Source: Burkholderiaceae bacterium (lineage in GTDB: Bacteria > Pseudomonadota > Gammaproteobacteria > Burkholderiales > Burkholderiaceae_C). Taken from it: 64,000 nucleotides of DNA. A program made the position numbers and the translations under genes. Shown one piece after another: positions 1 to 8,308 of this stretch; position 1 is the first letter of the stretch; each line of letters begins with the position of its first letter. Location: assembly GCA_017992055.1 (NCBI GenBank), contig JAGOPK010000002.1, forward strand, positions 496,001 to 560,000, in the 5' to 3' direction. The notes under the pieces were generated by a model. It had not been told where the DNA came from, ran no database searches, and saw only the letters and a list, made by a program, of their open reading frames with translations.

Positions 1-510
1 GGCAAGTCCACGCTGGCCAGCGCGCTGGCGCGGCAGCTGGCCCAGACCACCGGCCTGCGCTGCACCGCGGTGGGCGAATGGCTGCGCGACTGGTGCGAGC
101 TGCACGGCCGCACGCCGCAGCGCCATGAGCAGCAGGCCGTTGCCGAGGCCCAGACCCGGCGCATCGAGGCCGCCGCCGCCGAGCACGACATCGTCATCGC
201 CGACACCACGGCGCTGATGACCGCGGTCTACAGCGACATCGTGTTCGGCGACCGCAGCCTGGACGCTGCGGCCCTGGCCGACCATGGCCGCTGCCAGCTG
301 ACGCTGCTGACGGCGCTGGACATCGCCTGGGTGGCCGACGCGCTGCGCGACGGCCCGCAGGTGCGCCAGCCGGTGGATGCGCGCATCCGCACGCTGCTGG
401 GCCAGGGCGGCATCGCCTGGCACCTGGTGCAGGGCCAGGGCGAGGCGCGGCTGGAGTCGGCGCTGGACGCGCTGCGGCCGGTCTTGCCCGGTCATGCGTT
501 GATGCGCTAG
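1..510 (+). CDS. NadR-like P-loop ATPase/kinase, 5' truncated by window edge
   Basis: The reading frame is already open at base 1 and runs to a TAG stop, giving 169 residues; the start lies outside the window. The first residues are GKST, the end of a Walker A loop, so only the start of the P-loop is missing. The rest fits the small AAA/NadR-type nucleotide kinases: an early G-E-W-L-R-D segment, an H-E-x-Q-A helix near residue 47, and a conserved I-A-D-T-T strand near residue 67 in the Walker B position followed by the Y-S-D-I-V-F-G segment. Proteins of this kind phosphorylate nicotinamide riboside or similar small substrates, but the substrate here cannot be read from the sequence. Its stop codon lies inside the palindrome that precedes the downstream toxin-antitoxin pair. 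Confidence 0.65.
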   Translation, partial: GKSTLASALARQLAQTTGLRCTAVGEWLRDWCELHGRTPQRHEQQAVAEAQTRRIEAAAAEHDIVIADTTALMTAVYSDIVFGDRSLDAAALADHGRCQLTLLTALDIAWVADALRDGPQVRQPVDARIRTLLGQGGIAWHLVQGQGEARLESALDALRPVLPGHALMR

Positions 511-525
511 CATCAACGCATCAAC
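495..525. promoter_or_regulatory. Palindromic operator of the vapBC pair
   Basis: A perfect inverted repeat with 11-bp arms (495-505 and 510-520) and a 4-nt centre lies 18 bp upstream of the antitoxin ATG. It contains GTTGATGC at 498-505, its inverse GCATCAAC at 510-517, and a third, direct GCATCAAC at 518-525. Ribbon-helix-helix antitoxins bind such repeated half-sites and repress their own operon. The site overlaps the stop codon of the preceding gene, so it could also act as a short hairpin in RNA. Binding by this antitoxin is inferred. Confidence 0.55.
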
Positions 526-542
526 CGTCACCGGAGCGCGGC

Positions 543-791
543 ATGCGCACGACGCTGGACATCGACGAGGACGTGCTGGTGGCCGCCAAGGCCATGGCCC
601 AGCGCGAGGGCCTGTCGGCCGGCCATGTGCTGTCGCGGCTGGCCCGCCAGGCCCTGGTCGGCGCTGCAGCGCCTGCCGACCGGGCGGCGCCGGCAGCGCC
701 CGCGGTGGCCGGCTTCCGCCCGTTTGCCTCGCGTGGCCAGCCGGTCAGCAATCAGCAGATCGACCGCCTGCGCGATTCCGAGGGGCTTTGA
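543..791 (+). CDS. vapB: VapB-type ribbon-helix-helix antitoxin
   Basis: This 82-residue protein begins M-R-T-T-L-D-I-D-E-D-V-L, a short beta strand followed by two helices (residues 11-40), the usual ribbon-helix-helix DNA-binding fold of CopG/VapB-type antitoxins. The second half is Ala/Pro-rich and ends in an N-Q-Q-I-D-R-L-R segment likely to clamp the toxin. The ATG has a GGAG ribosome-binding site 8 bp upstream. Its stop overlaps the toxin start by one base (TGATG), so the two are translationally coupled. It should neutralise the PIN-domain toxin and repress the operon through the palindrome at 495-525. The family assignment is firm; the subfamily name is less so. Confidence 0.8.
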   Translation: MRTTLDIDEDVLVAAKAMAQREGLSAGHVLSRLARQALVGAAAPADRAAPAAPAVAGFRPFASRGQPVSNQQIDRLRDSEGL

Positions 792-1288
792 TGCCCGCGG
801 CGCGCGAACCGCGCGTTAAATACCAGCCCAGGCCCGCATCCTTGGCGGCACAGCCCAGGCGCGCCCTGCTCGATGTGAACGTGCTGATTGCGCTGCTGGA
901 TGCGGCCCATGTGCACCACGCGCCGGCCATGCGCTGGCTGCAGCGAGAAATCTCCGCCGGCTGGGCCTCGTGCCCGCTGACCCAGGCCGGCTGCATCCGC
1001 GTGATGTCGCAGCCGGCTTATCCGGGTGCGCTGCCGGCGGCCCAGGTGGCGGCGCGGCTGGCCGAGGCGGCGGCCGGTCCGGACCACATGTTCTGGCCCG
1101 ATGACCTGGACCTGCTGGCGCCGGGCGCGCTGGACTGGTCGTTTGTGCTCGGCCATCGCCAGGTGACCGACAGCCACCTGCTGGCCCTGGCCGTGCGCCA
1201 TGGCGGGCGCCTGGTCAGCTTTGACCGGCGCATCGTGCCGGCGGCCGTGCCCGGCGCAACGGCCGAGCACCTGGTGCTGATCGACTGA
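791..1288 (+). CDS. vapC: VapC-type PIN-domain ribonuclease toxin
   Basis: The 165-residue product carries a PIN domain beginning near residue 24 with the hallmark L-L-D-V-N-V-L-I-A-L-L-D strand-helix (first catalytic Asp at 28). The late acidic cluster is V-T-D-S-H-L-L-A-L-A followed by V-S-F-D-R-R. PIN toxins are Mg-dependent ribonucleases that cut tRNA or rRNA. The ATG at 791 overlaps the antitoxin stop; a TTG three bases upstream is in the same frame, but the ATG is preferred. About 22 basic residues precede the PIN core, slightly longer than the family norm, so a later start is possible. The gene ends 4 bp from the convergent fliA stop with no visible terminator between them. Confidence 0.8.
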   Translation: MPAAREPRVKYQPRPASLAAQPRRALLDVNVLIALLDAAHVHHAPAMRWLQREISAGWASCPLTQAGCIRVMSQPAYPGALPAAQVAARLAEAAAGPDHMFWPDDLDLLAPGALDWSFVLGHRQVTDSHLLALAVRHGGRLVSFDRRIVPAAVPGATAEHLVLID

Positions 1289-1292
1289 GGCC

Positions 1293-2009
1293 TTACCAGG
1301 TGCGCAGCCGCGCCCTCAGGCGCGCGATGCTCTGGCTGTGCAGCTGGCAGACGCGGCTTTCGGTGACCTTGAGCACCGCCGCGATTTCCTTCAGGTTCAT
1401 GTCGTGCTCGTAGTACATGCTCATCACGTACTGCTCGCGCTCGGGCAGGTTCTTGATGGCCTCGACCAAGGCCTCGCGCATGCGCCGGTCTTCCAGCATG
1501 GCCAGCGGATTGGCCTCGGCCTCGGCGGCCACATGGCGGTCCAGATAGTCGTCGTCGCCATCGTCGCCGGTCATGTCCTCCAGGTACACCAGCTGGGTGC
1601 CCCGCACCTTGCCCAGCAGCTCCTGGTACTCGGTGAGGCTGAGGTCCATTTCCTTGGCGATCTCGCTCTCGCTGGGCGCCCGTCCCAGGCGCTGCTCGAG
1701 CTTGTGCACCGCGGCCTCGATGCTGCGCTGCTGGCGCCGCTCGCCGCGGCTCATCCAGTCGTTGCCACGCAGCTCGTCGAGCATGGCGCCGCGGATGCGC
1801 TGGGTGGCGAAGGTCTCGAACTGCACGCCCATGCCGGCGTCGAAACGGGTCAGCGCATCGGACAGGCCGATCATGCCGACCTGGATCAGGTCGTCCAGTT
1901 CGACGTTGGCCGGCAGTTTGGCGATCATCTGGTGCGCCAGCCGCCGGACCAGCGGGCTGTACTGCTTGAGCAGCGCATTCGCGTCGAGTCGGCCCTTTTC
2001 GGTGTACAT
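1293..2009 (-). CDS. fliA: RNA polymerase sigma-28 factor FliA
   Basis: This is the flagellar sigma factor (238 residues) that directs RNA polymerase to late flagellar, motor and chemotaxis promoters. Region 2 is visible as L-D-D-L-I-Q-V-G-M-I-G-L followed by F-E-T-F-A-T-Q-R-I-R-G-A-M-L-D-E-L-R. Region 4 is the C-terminal helix-turn-helix L-K-E-I-A-A-V-L-K-V-T-E-S-R-V-C-Q-L-H. The start at 2009 (M-Y-T-E-K-G) is chosen because it matches the family N-terminus and has GGAG 7 bp upstream. An in-frame ATG at 2039 overlaps the flhG stop (TGATG) and would add 10 residues, so coupled initiation there is an alternative. It is the last gene of the flhB-flhA-flhF-flhG-fliA run. A matching sigma-28 promoter lies at 8309-8335. 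Confidence 0.95.
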   Translation of the reverse strand: MYTEKGRLDANALLKQYSPLVRRLAHQMIAKLPANVELDDLIQVGMIGLSDALTRFDAGMGVQFETFATQRIRGAMLDELRGNDWMSRGERRQQRSIEAAVHKLEQRLGRAPSESEIAKEMDLSLTEYQELLGKVRGTQLVYLEDMTGDDGDDDYLDRHVAAEAEANPLAMLEDRRMREALVEAIKNLPEREQYVMSMYYEHDMNLKEIAAVLKVTESRVCQLHSQSIARLRARLRTW

Positions 2010-2038
2010 GGCTTGGCTCCGGGGGACGGTGGAGTGCA

Positions 2039-2869
2039 TCAGTTCAGGCGGCCACGCGAGGCGGCACGCAGTTCGTGGACGGACAGGCCGGCGGCAGCCG
2101 GTCCGTGCGAGGCATTGGCTTCGTCGTCGGCATCGTCATCGACGCTGCCGTGGCGCACCTGGGCGGCGGCCAGGCGGCGCAGGTCGCTGCCCACCTGGGC
2201 GCTGGGCGGCGCGGCCGGATCGACCACGGCCCAGTGGCCCAGGGCAGCGCCCAGGAAATGGTCGGCGCAGGCGGCCAGGCGCTCGGCCGTGGCGCGGGCG
2301 CGGCGGGCCGACATGTCGCCGACGACGATGGCGTCGAAGCTCAGCGGGCCCAGGCGCTGGCTCAGCAGCTTCATCGCGGCATAGGCGGCGGTCAGGCTTT
2401 CGGGGCGCAGGCCGACCATCAGCACCGGGCGCGGCCGGCGGCGCACGAACATGCGCCGCAGGTCGGCGGCACCGCCGTGCACCAGCACCGTGTCGGCGCG
2501 TGGCGCGGCGCGGCCCACGGCCTGCAGAAAGCCGGCCATGGTGGCCCGCGCGTCGAGGTACTGCGCCGGCAGGCCGCGTGCGGCCAGGTACTGCACCTGG
2601 GACGACAGGGTCTCGACACAGGAGGCCAGGTCGACCTGGGCCAGCTCGTGCGGCGGGCTGGCGCTGTCGGCGGCGTCGACCACCAGGGTCTGGCGCTGCT
2701 CGGCGCCCAGCGCCGTGCACAGCCGCTCCATGACCACGCCGCCAAAGCCGATCTGCGCGTTGTGCACCAGCGGCAGCCAGCAGGGGCTGCGGCGACCGAA
2801 CAGCTGGCGCAGGCCATGGGCCTGGTCGACGGGCTGCTGGCGCGTGCGGAGGGCGGTGGACACGGACAT
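2039..2869 (-). CDS. flhG: FlhG/FleN-position MinD-like protein with degenerate P-loop
   Basis: The gene sits between flhF and fliA, where the MinD-type ATPase FlhG (FleN/YlxH) normally lies; FlhG controls flagellar number together with FlhF. The 276-residue product begins M-S-V-S-T-A-L-R-T-R-Q-Q-P-V-D-Q-A-x-G-L-R-Q-L-F, an N-terminal activation helix like that of FlhG (D-Q-A-x-x-L-R). Where a MinD deviant Walker A (K-G-G-V-G-K-T) is expected, residues 35-50 read V-H-N-A-Q-I-G-F-G-G-V-V-M-E-R-L, lacking both lysines. Later segments (V-V-D-A-A-D, T-V-L-V-H-G-G) keep the general alternation of a MinD fold. The start at 2869 follows the flhF stop by 29 bp; a longer in-frame extension would overlap flhF and looks like its shadow. 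The assignment rests mainly on position. Confidence 0.6.
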   Translation of the reverse strand: MSVSTALRTRQQPVDQAHGLRQLFGRRSPCWLPLVHNAQIGFGGVVMERLCTALGAEQRQTLVVDAADSASPPHELAQVDLASCVETLSSQVQYLAARGLPAQYLDARATMAGFLQAVGRAAPRADTVLVHGGAADLRRMFVRRRPRPVLMVGLRPESLTAAYAAMKLLSQRLGPLSFDAIVVGDMSARRARATAERLAACADHFLGAALGHWAVVDPAAPPSAQVGSDLRRLAAAQVRHGSVDDDADDEANASHGPAAAGLSVHELRAASRGRLN

Positions 2870-2898
2870 CGACGGGCTGGGACAGGAGGTGGGGAAGA

Positions 2899-4692
2899 TC
2901 AGGCGTGCAGACCGGCGGCGGCGCTGGCCACGGCCTGGCGGCCGCTGGCATGGGTGGCGACCATCAGCAGGTTCACGTCGTCGGCATCCAGGCGCCAAGT
3001 GGCGCTGCCGCCGCCGCGCAGGGCGCGCTGCACCAGGGCCTGGGCGCTGAGGCGGTGCCAGTCCTCGGGCACGCGCTGGCCATTGGCCACGCCGACGATG
3101 CGCGCGCGGTGGCGGATCAGCGCATCCAGGGCCGGGCCCAGCTTGACGGCCTCGTCCAGCTTGGACAGCACCACGCCGTGGCTGCGCGAGACCTCGTAGT
3201 TGGCCATCACGTCCTCCACCGTCTCGCCCTGGGCGGCGGCATTGACCACCAGCAGCTTGCGGATGGCGGGGTGCGACAGCATGTCCAGCAGCTCGCGGGT
3301 GCGGGCATCGCGCTGGGCCATGCCGGCGGTGTCGATCAGCACCAGCTTCTTGCCCTGCAGCAGCTCCAGCAGGTCTTCCAGCGAGGCGCGGTCGTGGGCC
3401 GTGTGCACCGGCACGCCGAGGATGCGGCCATAGGCGCGCAGCTGCTCATGGGCGCCGACGCGGTAGGCATCCAGCGTGATCAGGCCCAGCTGCGAGGCGC
3501 CGTACTTGGTGGCAAAGGCGGCGGCGATCTTGGCGCAGCTGGTGGTCTTGCCCACGCCGGTGGGGCCGATCAGCGCAAACACGCCGGCATGGTCCTCGAT
3601 CGGCGCCTCGCCTTCGTCGGTGATGACATTGCGCTCCAGCACCTGGGTGGCCCAGGCCAGGTCGTCCGGGCAGCCCACAGGCACCTGCTGCACCAGCTTG
3701 CGCACCAGGCCCGGCGACAGGCCGGTGTCGAACAGCTGCTGGGCCAGCGCCACCTGCTTGGGATTGCGCTGCAGCTTCTCCATGAAGGCCAGCATGCCGA
3801 AGCGCTCCTCGATCAGCGAGCGCACCGAGCGCAGCTCGCCGAGCATGGCGTCGGAATCGGCGGCACCGTCGTGCAGCGCCGCGGCGGCACGGCGCGACGC
3901 GGCCGGCAGCGGCCGGGGCGCGGCTTCGGCGGGCAGGTCGTCGAGCAGGATCTCCTCGCGCAGCACCGGCAGCGCCGGCAGGCTGCGCGGCGGCTGGCGG
4001 CGGCCGGCCGGAGCGACGGCGGCGGCGGCCGTGCGCGGGCTGATCTGGGCCTCGCGCGCCTCCTGGGCATCCAGCGCATGGCTGGCGGCCATGGCGCGCA
4101 GCACGGCCTGGCCGCCGCGGACGGCCGGCGGCGGCTCGGCGGCCTGGCGCTGGGCGGCCTGGGCCTGGAGTTGAGGCGCGCGGCGCGCAGCCTCGGTGGC
4201 CGCCAGGCCGGCGGCCAGGGCCTGGCCGCTGTGGCCGGCCTGGCGCTCCAGCTCGCTCTGGCGGCGGCGCAGCATGCGCTCGCGCACATAGTCCTGGAAC
4301 GACAGCGTGCTCATGCCCAGGGTGCCGACGTCGTCGTCGATGTCGGCCTCGGCCGCCTCGGCGCGCGGCTCCAGGCGCGGTTCCAGCCGGGGCTCGACCC
4401 GGGCCTGCGGCCGCTGCGGCTCGCCACGGGCGGCGATGCGCTCGGCCAGCGTGCCGCGGCGCGGTGCGCTGGCCGGCACGGCGGCCGACGGCGCCTGCGT
4501 CGCCGGCAGGCGGGCGGCGGCCTGCTCGATCTGCTGCAGGCCCTCGGGGGCCATGGCCAGCACCTCCACGCCTTCGGGCGCCGGGCGGGTGGACAGCACC
4601 ACGGCGTCGTCGCCGAGGGCCTCGCGCACCAGCGCCAGGGCCTCGCGGGACGTGCGTGCGGTGAAGCGCTTGATGTTGCTGGCTTGCGTCAT
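2899..4692 (-). CDS. flhF: Flagellar SRP-like GTPase FlhF
   Basis: FlhF is an SRP-family GTPase that marks the pole and recruits the first flagellar parts. The 597-residue protein opens with the basic I-K-R-F-T-A-R-T-S-R-E-A-L-A-L-V-R-E segment typical of FlhF. A long low-complexity Ala/Arg/Glu-rich B region follows, with a near-exact E-P-R-L-E repeat around residue 105-115. The NG domain begins near 300. The G1 loop G-P-T-G-V-G-K-T-T is at about 376-384, D-T-A-G-M near 452 is G3, and L-S-K-L-D-E-A is the G4-type motif. The start overlaps the flhA stop by 4 bp (ATGA), so translation is coupled. FlhG is expected to stimulate its GTPase through the D-Q-A-x-x-L-R helix seen in the next gene. Confidence 0.95.
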   Translation of the reverse strand: MTQASNIKRFTARTSREALALVREALGDDAVVLSTRPAPEGVEVLAMAPEGLQQIEQAAARLPATQAPSAAVPASAPRRGTLAERIAARGEPQRPQARVEPRLEPRLEPRAEAAEADIDDDVGTLGMSTLSFQDYVRERMLRRRQSELERQAGHSGQALAAGLAATEAARRAPQLQAQAAQRQAAEPPPAVRGGQAVLRAMAASHALDAQEAREAQISPRTAAAAVAPAGRRQPPRSLPALPVLREEILLDDLPAEAAPRPLPAASRRAAAALHDGAADSDAMLGELRSVRSLIEERFGMLAFMEKLQRNPKQVALAQQLFDTGLSPGLVRKLVQQVPVGCPDDLAWATQVLERNVITDEGEAPIEDHAGVFALIGPTGVGKTTSCAKIAAAFATKYGASQLGLITLDAYRVGAHEQLRAYGRILGVPVHTAHDRASLEDLLELLQGKKLVLIDTAGMAQRDARTRELLDMLSHPAIRKLLVVNAAAQGETVEDVMANYEVSRSHGVVLSKLDEAVKLGPALDALIRHRARIVGVANGQRVPEDWHRLSAQALVQRALRGGGSATWRLDADDVNLLMVATHASGRQAVASAAAGLHA

Positions 4693-6821
4693 GCCGTGCC
4701 TCCGATGATCGAGCCGATCCGGATCGTGTGGGTCTCAGGAATCTCGCTGTGCGACAGCACCTTCAGCCGGGGCGCGGCGCGCTTGAGCAGGCGCGACATC
4801 GGCACGCGCAGCACATCGGGCACCAGCAGGCAGGCCGGCTGGCCCTGGTCTTCCTGCTTCTGGGCGCTGTTGGCGGCTTCGCGGGCCAGGGTGTCGGCGA
4901 CGCCCGGGTCCAGCGCCGCGCCATGCGGCGAGGTCAGGGCCTGGGTCACCAGGCGCTCCAGCTCGGGCTCCAGCGCGATCACGTCCAGTTCCTTCTGCGG
5001 CCCGTAGATCTGCTGCACGATCAGCGGAGCGAGGTGCACGCGGATGCGGCGGGCCAGCTCGGCCGGGTCGGTGATCTGGGCGCCAAATTCGGCGATGCAT
5101 TCGATGATCGAGCGCATGTCGCGGATGTGCACGCCCTCCTCCAGCAACAGCTGGAGCACTTTCTGCAGTGTGGCGATGCCGATCATCTTGGGAATCACGT
5201 CTTCGATCAGTTTGGGGGCCAGCTTGGTCACATGCTCGACCAGTTGCTGGGTTTCCACGCGGCCCAACAGACGTGCCGCGTTCACCTGCATCAAGTGTGA
5301 AAGATGGGTCGCCACGACGGTCGGGCAATCAACCACCGTAAATCCATTCATCTGTGCCATCTCCCGATGGCGTTCCTCGATCCAGGTGGCGGGCAGTCCG
5401 AAGGCCGGATCGGTGGTCTGCGAGCCGGGCAGCTTGACCTGGGCACCGCCCGGGTTGATGGCCAGGTACATGCCCGGATAGGCCTCGCCCTCGCCCACCA
5501 CGGCGCCACGCAGCAGCACGCGGTACATGGCCGGGCGCAGCTCCAGGTTGTCGCGGATGTGCACCGCCGGCGGCAGGAAACCCATGTCCTGCGCAAACTT
5601 CTTGCGCACGCCCTTGATGCGGCTGAGCAGATCGCCACCCGGCGTGACGCGGGCCTTGTCGACCAGGGCGATGAGCCGGTAGCCGACCTCCAGGCCGAGC
5701 GAGTCGATGGGCTGCAGGTCGTCCCAGCTGGCCTCGCCATTGGAGGGCTGGGCCTCCACCGGCGGCGGTGGCGGCGCGGCTTTGCGCAGCTTGGCCTGCT
5801 TGTCCAGCCACCAGGCCAGGGCCACCAGGCCGCCGCCGATGAGCAGGAACACCAGGTTGGGCATGCCCGGGATCAGGCCCAGCGCGGTGATGATGCCGCC
5901 GGCAATGCCCAGCGGCTTGGGCGCGGCGAACACCTGGCTGCCGATCTGGCTGCCGATGTCGGCCTCCTTGCCCACCCGCGACACCACCATCGCCGCGGCC
6001 ACCGAGATCAGCAGGCCGGGGATCTGCGCCACCAGCGCATCGCCCACCGCCAGCAGCACATAGCGGTCGGCGGCCTCGCCGGCGCTCAGGCTGTGGCTGA
6101 CCACGCCGATGATGAAGCCGCCGACGATGTTGATGACCAGGATCATCAGGCCGGCGATGGCATCGCCGCGCACGAACTTGCTGGCACCGTCCATGGAGCC
6201 GAAGAACTCGGCTTCGTTGGCCACCTCGGCGCGGCGGCGCTTGGCTTCCTTTTCGTCGATCAGGCCGGCCGACAGGTCGGCGTCGATGGCCATCTGCTTG
6301 CCGGGCATCGCATCCAGGGTGAAGCGCGCGCCGACCTCGGCGATGCGCTCGGCGCCCTTGGTGACGACGATGAAGTTGATGACCACCAGGATCGCGAACA
6401 CGATCAGGCCGACGGCGAAATTGCCGCCGATCAGGAAGTGGCCGAAGCTCTCGATCACCTGGCCGGCGGCGGCCGTGCCGGTGTGGCCTTCCAGCAGCAC
6501 CACGCGGGTGGAGGCCACGTTCAGGCTCAGGCGCAGCAGCGTGGTGATCAGCAGCACGGTGGGAAAGGCCGCGAAGTCCAGCGGCCGCACCATGTGCGCG
6601 GCGACCATCATCACCAGCAGGGCCATGGCGATGTTGAAGGTGAACAGCAGGTCCAGCGCAAACGGCGGCAGCGGCAGCACCATCATCGCCAGCACCATGA
6701 CGATGAAGATCGGCGCGCCCAGGGCCTTGAGCATGCCGACGTCGAAGCCGCCCAGGCGCTGGCCGACGGCGCCGCGGGCCGGGCCCAGCAGGGCATTGAG
6801 CTTGGCGATCATTGGATTCAT
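4689..6821 (-). CDS. flhA: Flagellar type III export gate protein FlhA
   Basis: FlhA forms the nonameric ring of the flagellar export gate in the inner membrane and hands substrates to the pore. The 710-residue length is normal. The N-terminal half (about residues 30-330) shows strongly hydrophobic helices. The family signature R-F-T-L-D-A-M-P-G-K-Q-M-A-I-D lies near 155-175. A Pro-rich linker (A-A-P-P-P-P-P-V-E) near 350 leads to the soluble cytoplasmic domain, which contains H-L-S-H-L-M-Q-V-N-A-A-R-L-L-G-R. Three bases separate it from flhB upstream, and it overlaps flhF downstream by 4 bp. It is expressed as part of this export/regulation operon. Confidence 0.97.
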   Translation of the reverse strand: MNPMIAKLNALLGPARGAVGQRLGGFDVGMLKALGAPIFIVMVLAMMVLPLPPFALDLLFTFNIAMALLVMMVAAHMVRPLDFAAFPTVLLITTLLRLSLNVASTRVVLLEGHTGTAAAGQVIESFGHFLIGGNFAVGLIVFAILVVINFIVVTKGAERIAEVGARFTLDAMPGKQMAIDADLSAGLIDEKEAKRRRAEVANEAEFFGSMDGASKFVRGDAIAGLMILVINIVGGFIIGVVSHSLSAGEAADRYVLLAVGDALVAQIPGLLISVAAAMVVSRVGKEADIGSQIGSQVFAAPKPLGIAGGIITALGLIPGMPNLVFLLIGGGLVALAWWLDKQAKLRKAAPPPPPVEAQPSNGEASWDDLQPIDSLGLEVGYRLIALVDKARVTPGGDLLSRIKGVRKKFAQDMGFLPPAVHIRDNLELRPAMYRVLLRGAVVGEGEAYPGMYLAINPGGAQVKLPGSQTTDPAFGLPATWIEERHREMAQMNGFTVVDCPTVVATHLSHLMQVNAARLLGRVETQQLVEHVTKLAPKLIEDVIPKMIGIATLQKVLQLLLEEGVHIRDMRSIIECIAEFGAQITDPAELARRIRVHLAPLIVQQIYGPQKELDVIALEPELERLVTQALTSPHGAALDPGVADTLAREAANSAQKQEDQGQPACLLVPDVLRVPMSRLLKRAAPRLKVLSHSEIPETHTIRIGSIIGGTA

Positions 6822-6824
6822 GGC

Positions 6825-7976
6825 TTAGGCACCTGCAGCGGCGGCGGGATTCAGGGGGTCCAGATCGGCCGGCACCTCGATGGCGCCCAGATCGGCCGGC
6901 CAGGGGCCGCGGCCGGCCAGCGCCGCGCGCAGCCGGTAGACATAGGCCAGCACCTGGGCCACGGCGGTGAACAGTCGGGCCGGCACTTCCTGGTCGATCT
7001 CGCAATGCGCATACAGCGCCCGCGCCAGCGGCGGCGCCTGCAGCACCGGCACCTTGTGCTCGGTGGCGATTTCCTTGATCTTGAAGGCCAGCAGGTCGGC
7101 GCCCTTGGCCACCACCATCGGTGCGGCGGACTTGCCTTCCTCGTACTTCAGCGCCACCGCGAAGTGGGTCGGGTTCATCACCACCAGGTCGGCGCCGGGC
7201 ACGGCCTGCAGCATGCGGCGCTTGCTCATCTCGCGCATGCGCTGGCGGATGCGGCCCTTGACCTCGGGCGAGCCTTCGCTTTCCTTGTGCTCCTGCTTGG
7301 CTTCCTGGTGGCTCATGCGCAGCCGGCGCATCAGCATGAAGCGCTGCAGCGGCACGTCGATGGCCGCCGACACCGCCAGCACCAGCAGCAGCAGGGCCAG
7401 GCCCGAGACCAGGGCACCGGCGGTGTGGCGCAGCGCCACCGGCAGGGCCATCGCCAGCGCCGAATGGAACTGGCCGATCTGCAGCCACAGCCAGACGCCG
7501 CCGACCACGCCGATCAGCAGCGCCAGCAAGCAGGCCTTGGCCAGGTCGCCCAGGCGCTGGCCGGAGAACATATTGGAGAAGCCCTTGATCGGGTTGAGCT
7601 TGCCGAAGTTGGGCTGCAGCGGCTTCCAGGTGAAGTTCCAGCCGCCGCAGGCCAGGCTGGCGCCCAGCGCCAGCAGCAGGCCCAGGCCGCCCAGCGGCAG
7701 CAGCACCAGCATCCAGCCCCAGGTCAGCTGGCCCAGGCGCTGCTGCAGCACATCGGGCTGGGCCAGCAGCTGGGCGTCGAACTGCAGGCCGGTGTGCAGG
7801 ATGTTCAGCAGCCAGTCGCCCAGGCGCGGCGCAAAAGCCACCAGCACCGCGCCGCCGCCGCCGACCGTGAGCAGATGCGCCAGATCGCGCGAACGCGCCA
7901 CCTGGCCGTCTTCACGCGCCTTGCGGATCTTTTTCTCTGACGCGGGTAAGTGGCGGTCCTGGGCGTCGTCGGCCAT
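6825..7976 (-). CDS. flhB: Flagellar export switch protein FlhB
   Basis: FlhB is the substrate-specificity switch of flagellar export. The 383-residue product opens with E-K-K-I-R-K-A-R-E-D-G-Q-V-A-R-S-R-D, the conserved cytoplasmic start of the family. Four hydrophobic helices follow, then the basic linker and the autocleavage motif N-P-T-H with Asn at 268. After it come K-Y-E-E-G and A-P-P-L-A-R-A-L-Y, also conserved. The ATG at 7976 is chosen because it gives this N-terminus; an upstream in-frame ATG would add 31 residues unlike the family. It is the first gene of the minus-strand flagellar run, and the intergenic region ahead of it is shared with the giant repeat gene. Confidence 0.95.
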   Translation of the reverse strand: MADDAQDRHLPASEKKIRKAREDGQVARSRDLAHLLTVGGGGAVLVAFAPRLGDWLLNILHTGLQFDAQLLAQPDVLQQRLGQLTWGWMLVLLPLGGLGLLLALGASLACGGWNFTWKPLQPNFGKLNPIKGFSNMFSGQRLGDLAKACLLALLIGVVGGVWLWLQIGQFHSALAMALPVALRHTAGALVSGLALLLLVLAVSAAIDVPLQRFMLMRRLRMSHQEAKQEHKESEGSPEVKGRIRQRMREMSKRRMLQAVPGADLVVMNPTHFAVALKYEEGKSAAPMVVAKGADLLAFKIKEIATEHKVPVLQAPPLARALYAHCEIDQEVPARLFTAVAQVLAYVYRLRAALAGRGPWPADLGAIEVPADLDPLNPAAAAGA

Positions 7977-8161
7977 GGGATTGCTGCGGTGGCTGGGGGC
8001 GGTGTGATGGCAGTCACGATGGTGCCGCTCAAGTTCGGCGCCGTCCTGCCGATCAGCGGGGTCGGTCACCGGCTTTTCGCCGCCGTGGCCCCGCCGGTGC
8101 AGGCCTCAAGGGGCCGATCTGGCGCTGTTTTCCAGCCGGGCGTTTTTGCGTGCTCCGGCGG

Positions 8162-8257
8162 CCCTTTTGCGGTGGCTAGCACGCCGGCCGCGGGCCGGAA
8201 AAGGAAATAGCACCGCTATTGGCCGCCAGTTCAGTGCGCCAAGGCCCGCAAAAGGGG
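8162..8257. repeat. Long-range inverted repeat with nested hairpins
   Basis: CCCTTTTGCGG near 8163-8173 is exactly complementary to CCGCAAAAGGG near 8246-8256, enclosing about 70 nt. The enclosed part has its own hairpins, notably AATAGC/GCTATT at 8206-8220. If transcribed it would fold into a branched structure, which suits a regulatory leader or small RNA, but no known class is recognised. Confidence 0.4.
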
Positions 8258-8308
8258 CTTTGGTGGCCCGGCCAAGAAATGCACGGTGAATGGGCCGCTC
8301 CTCGCGGC

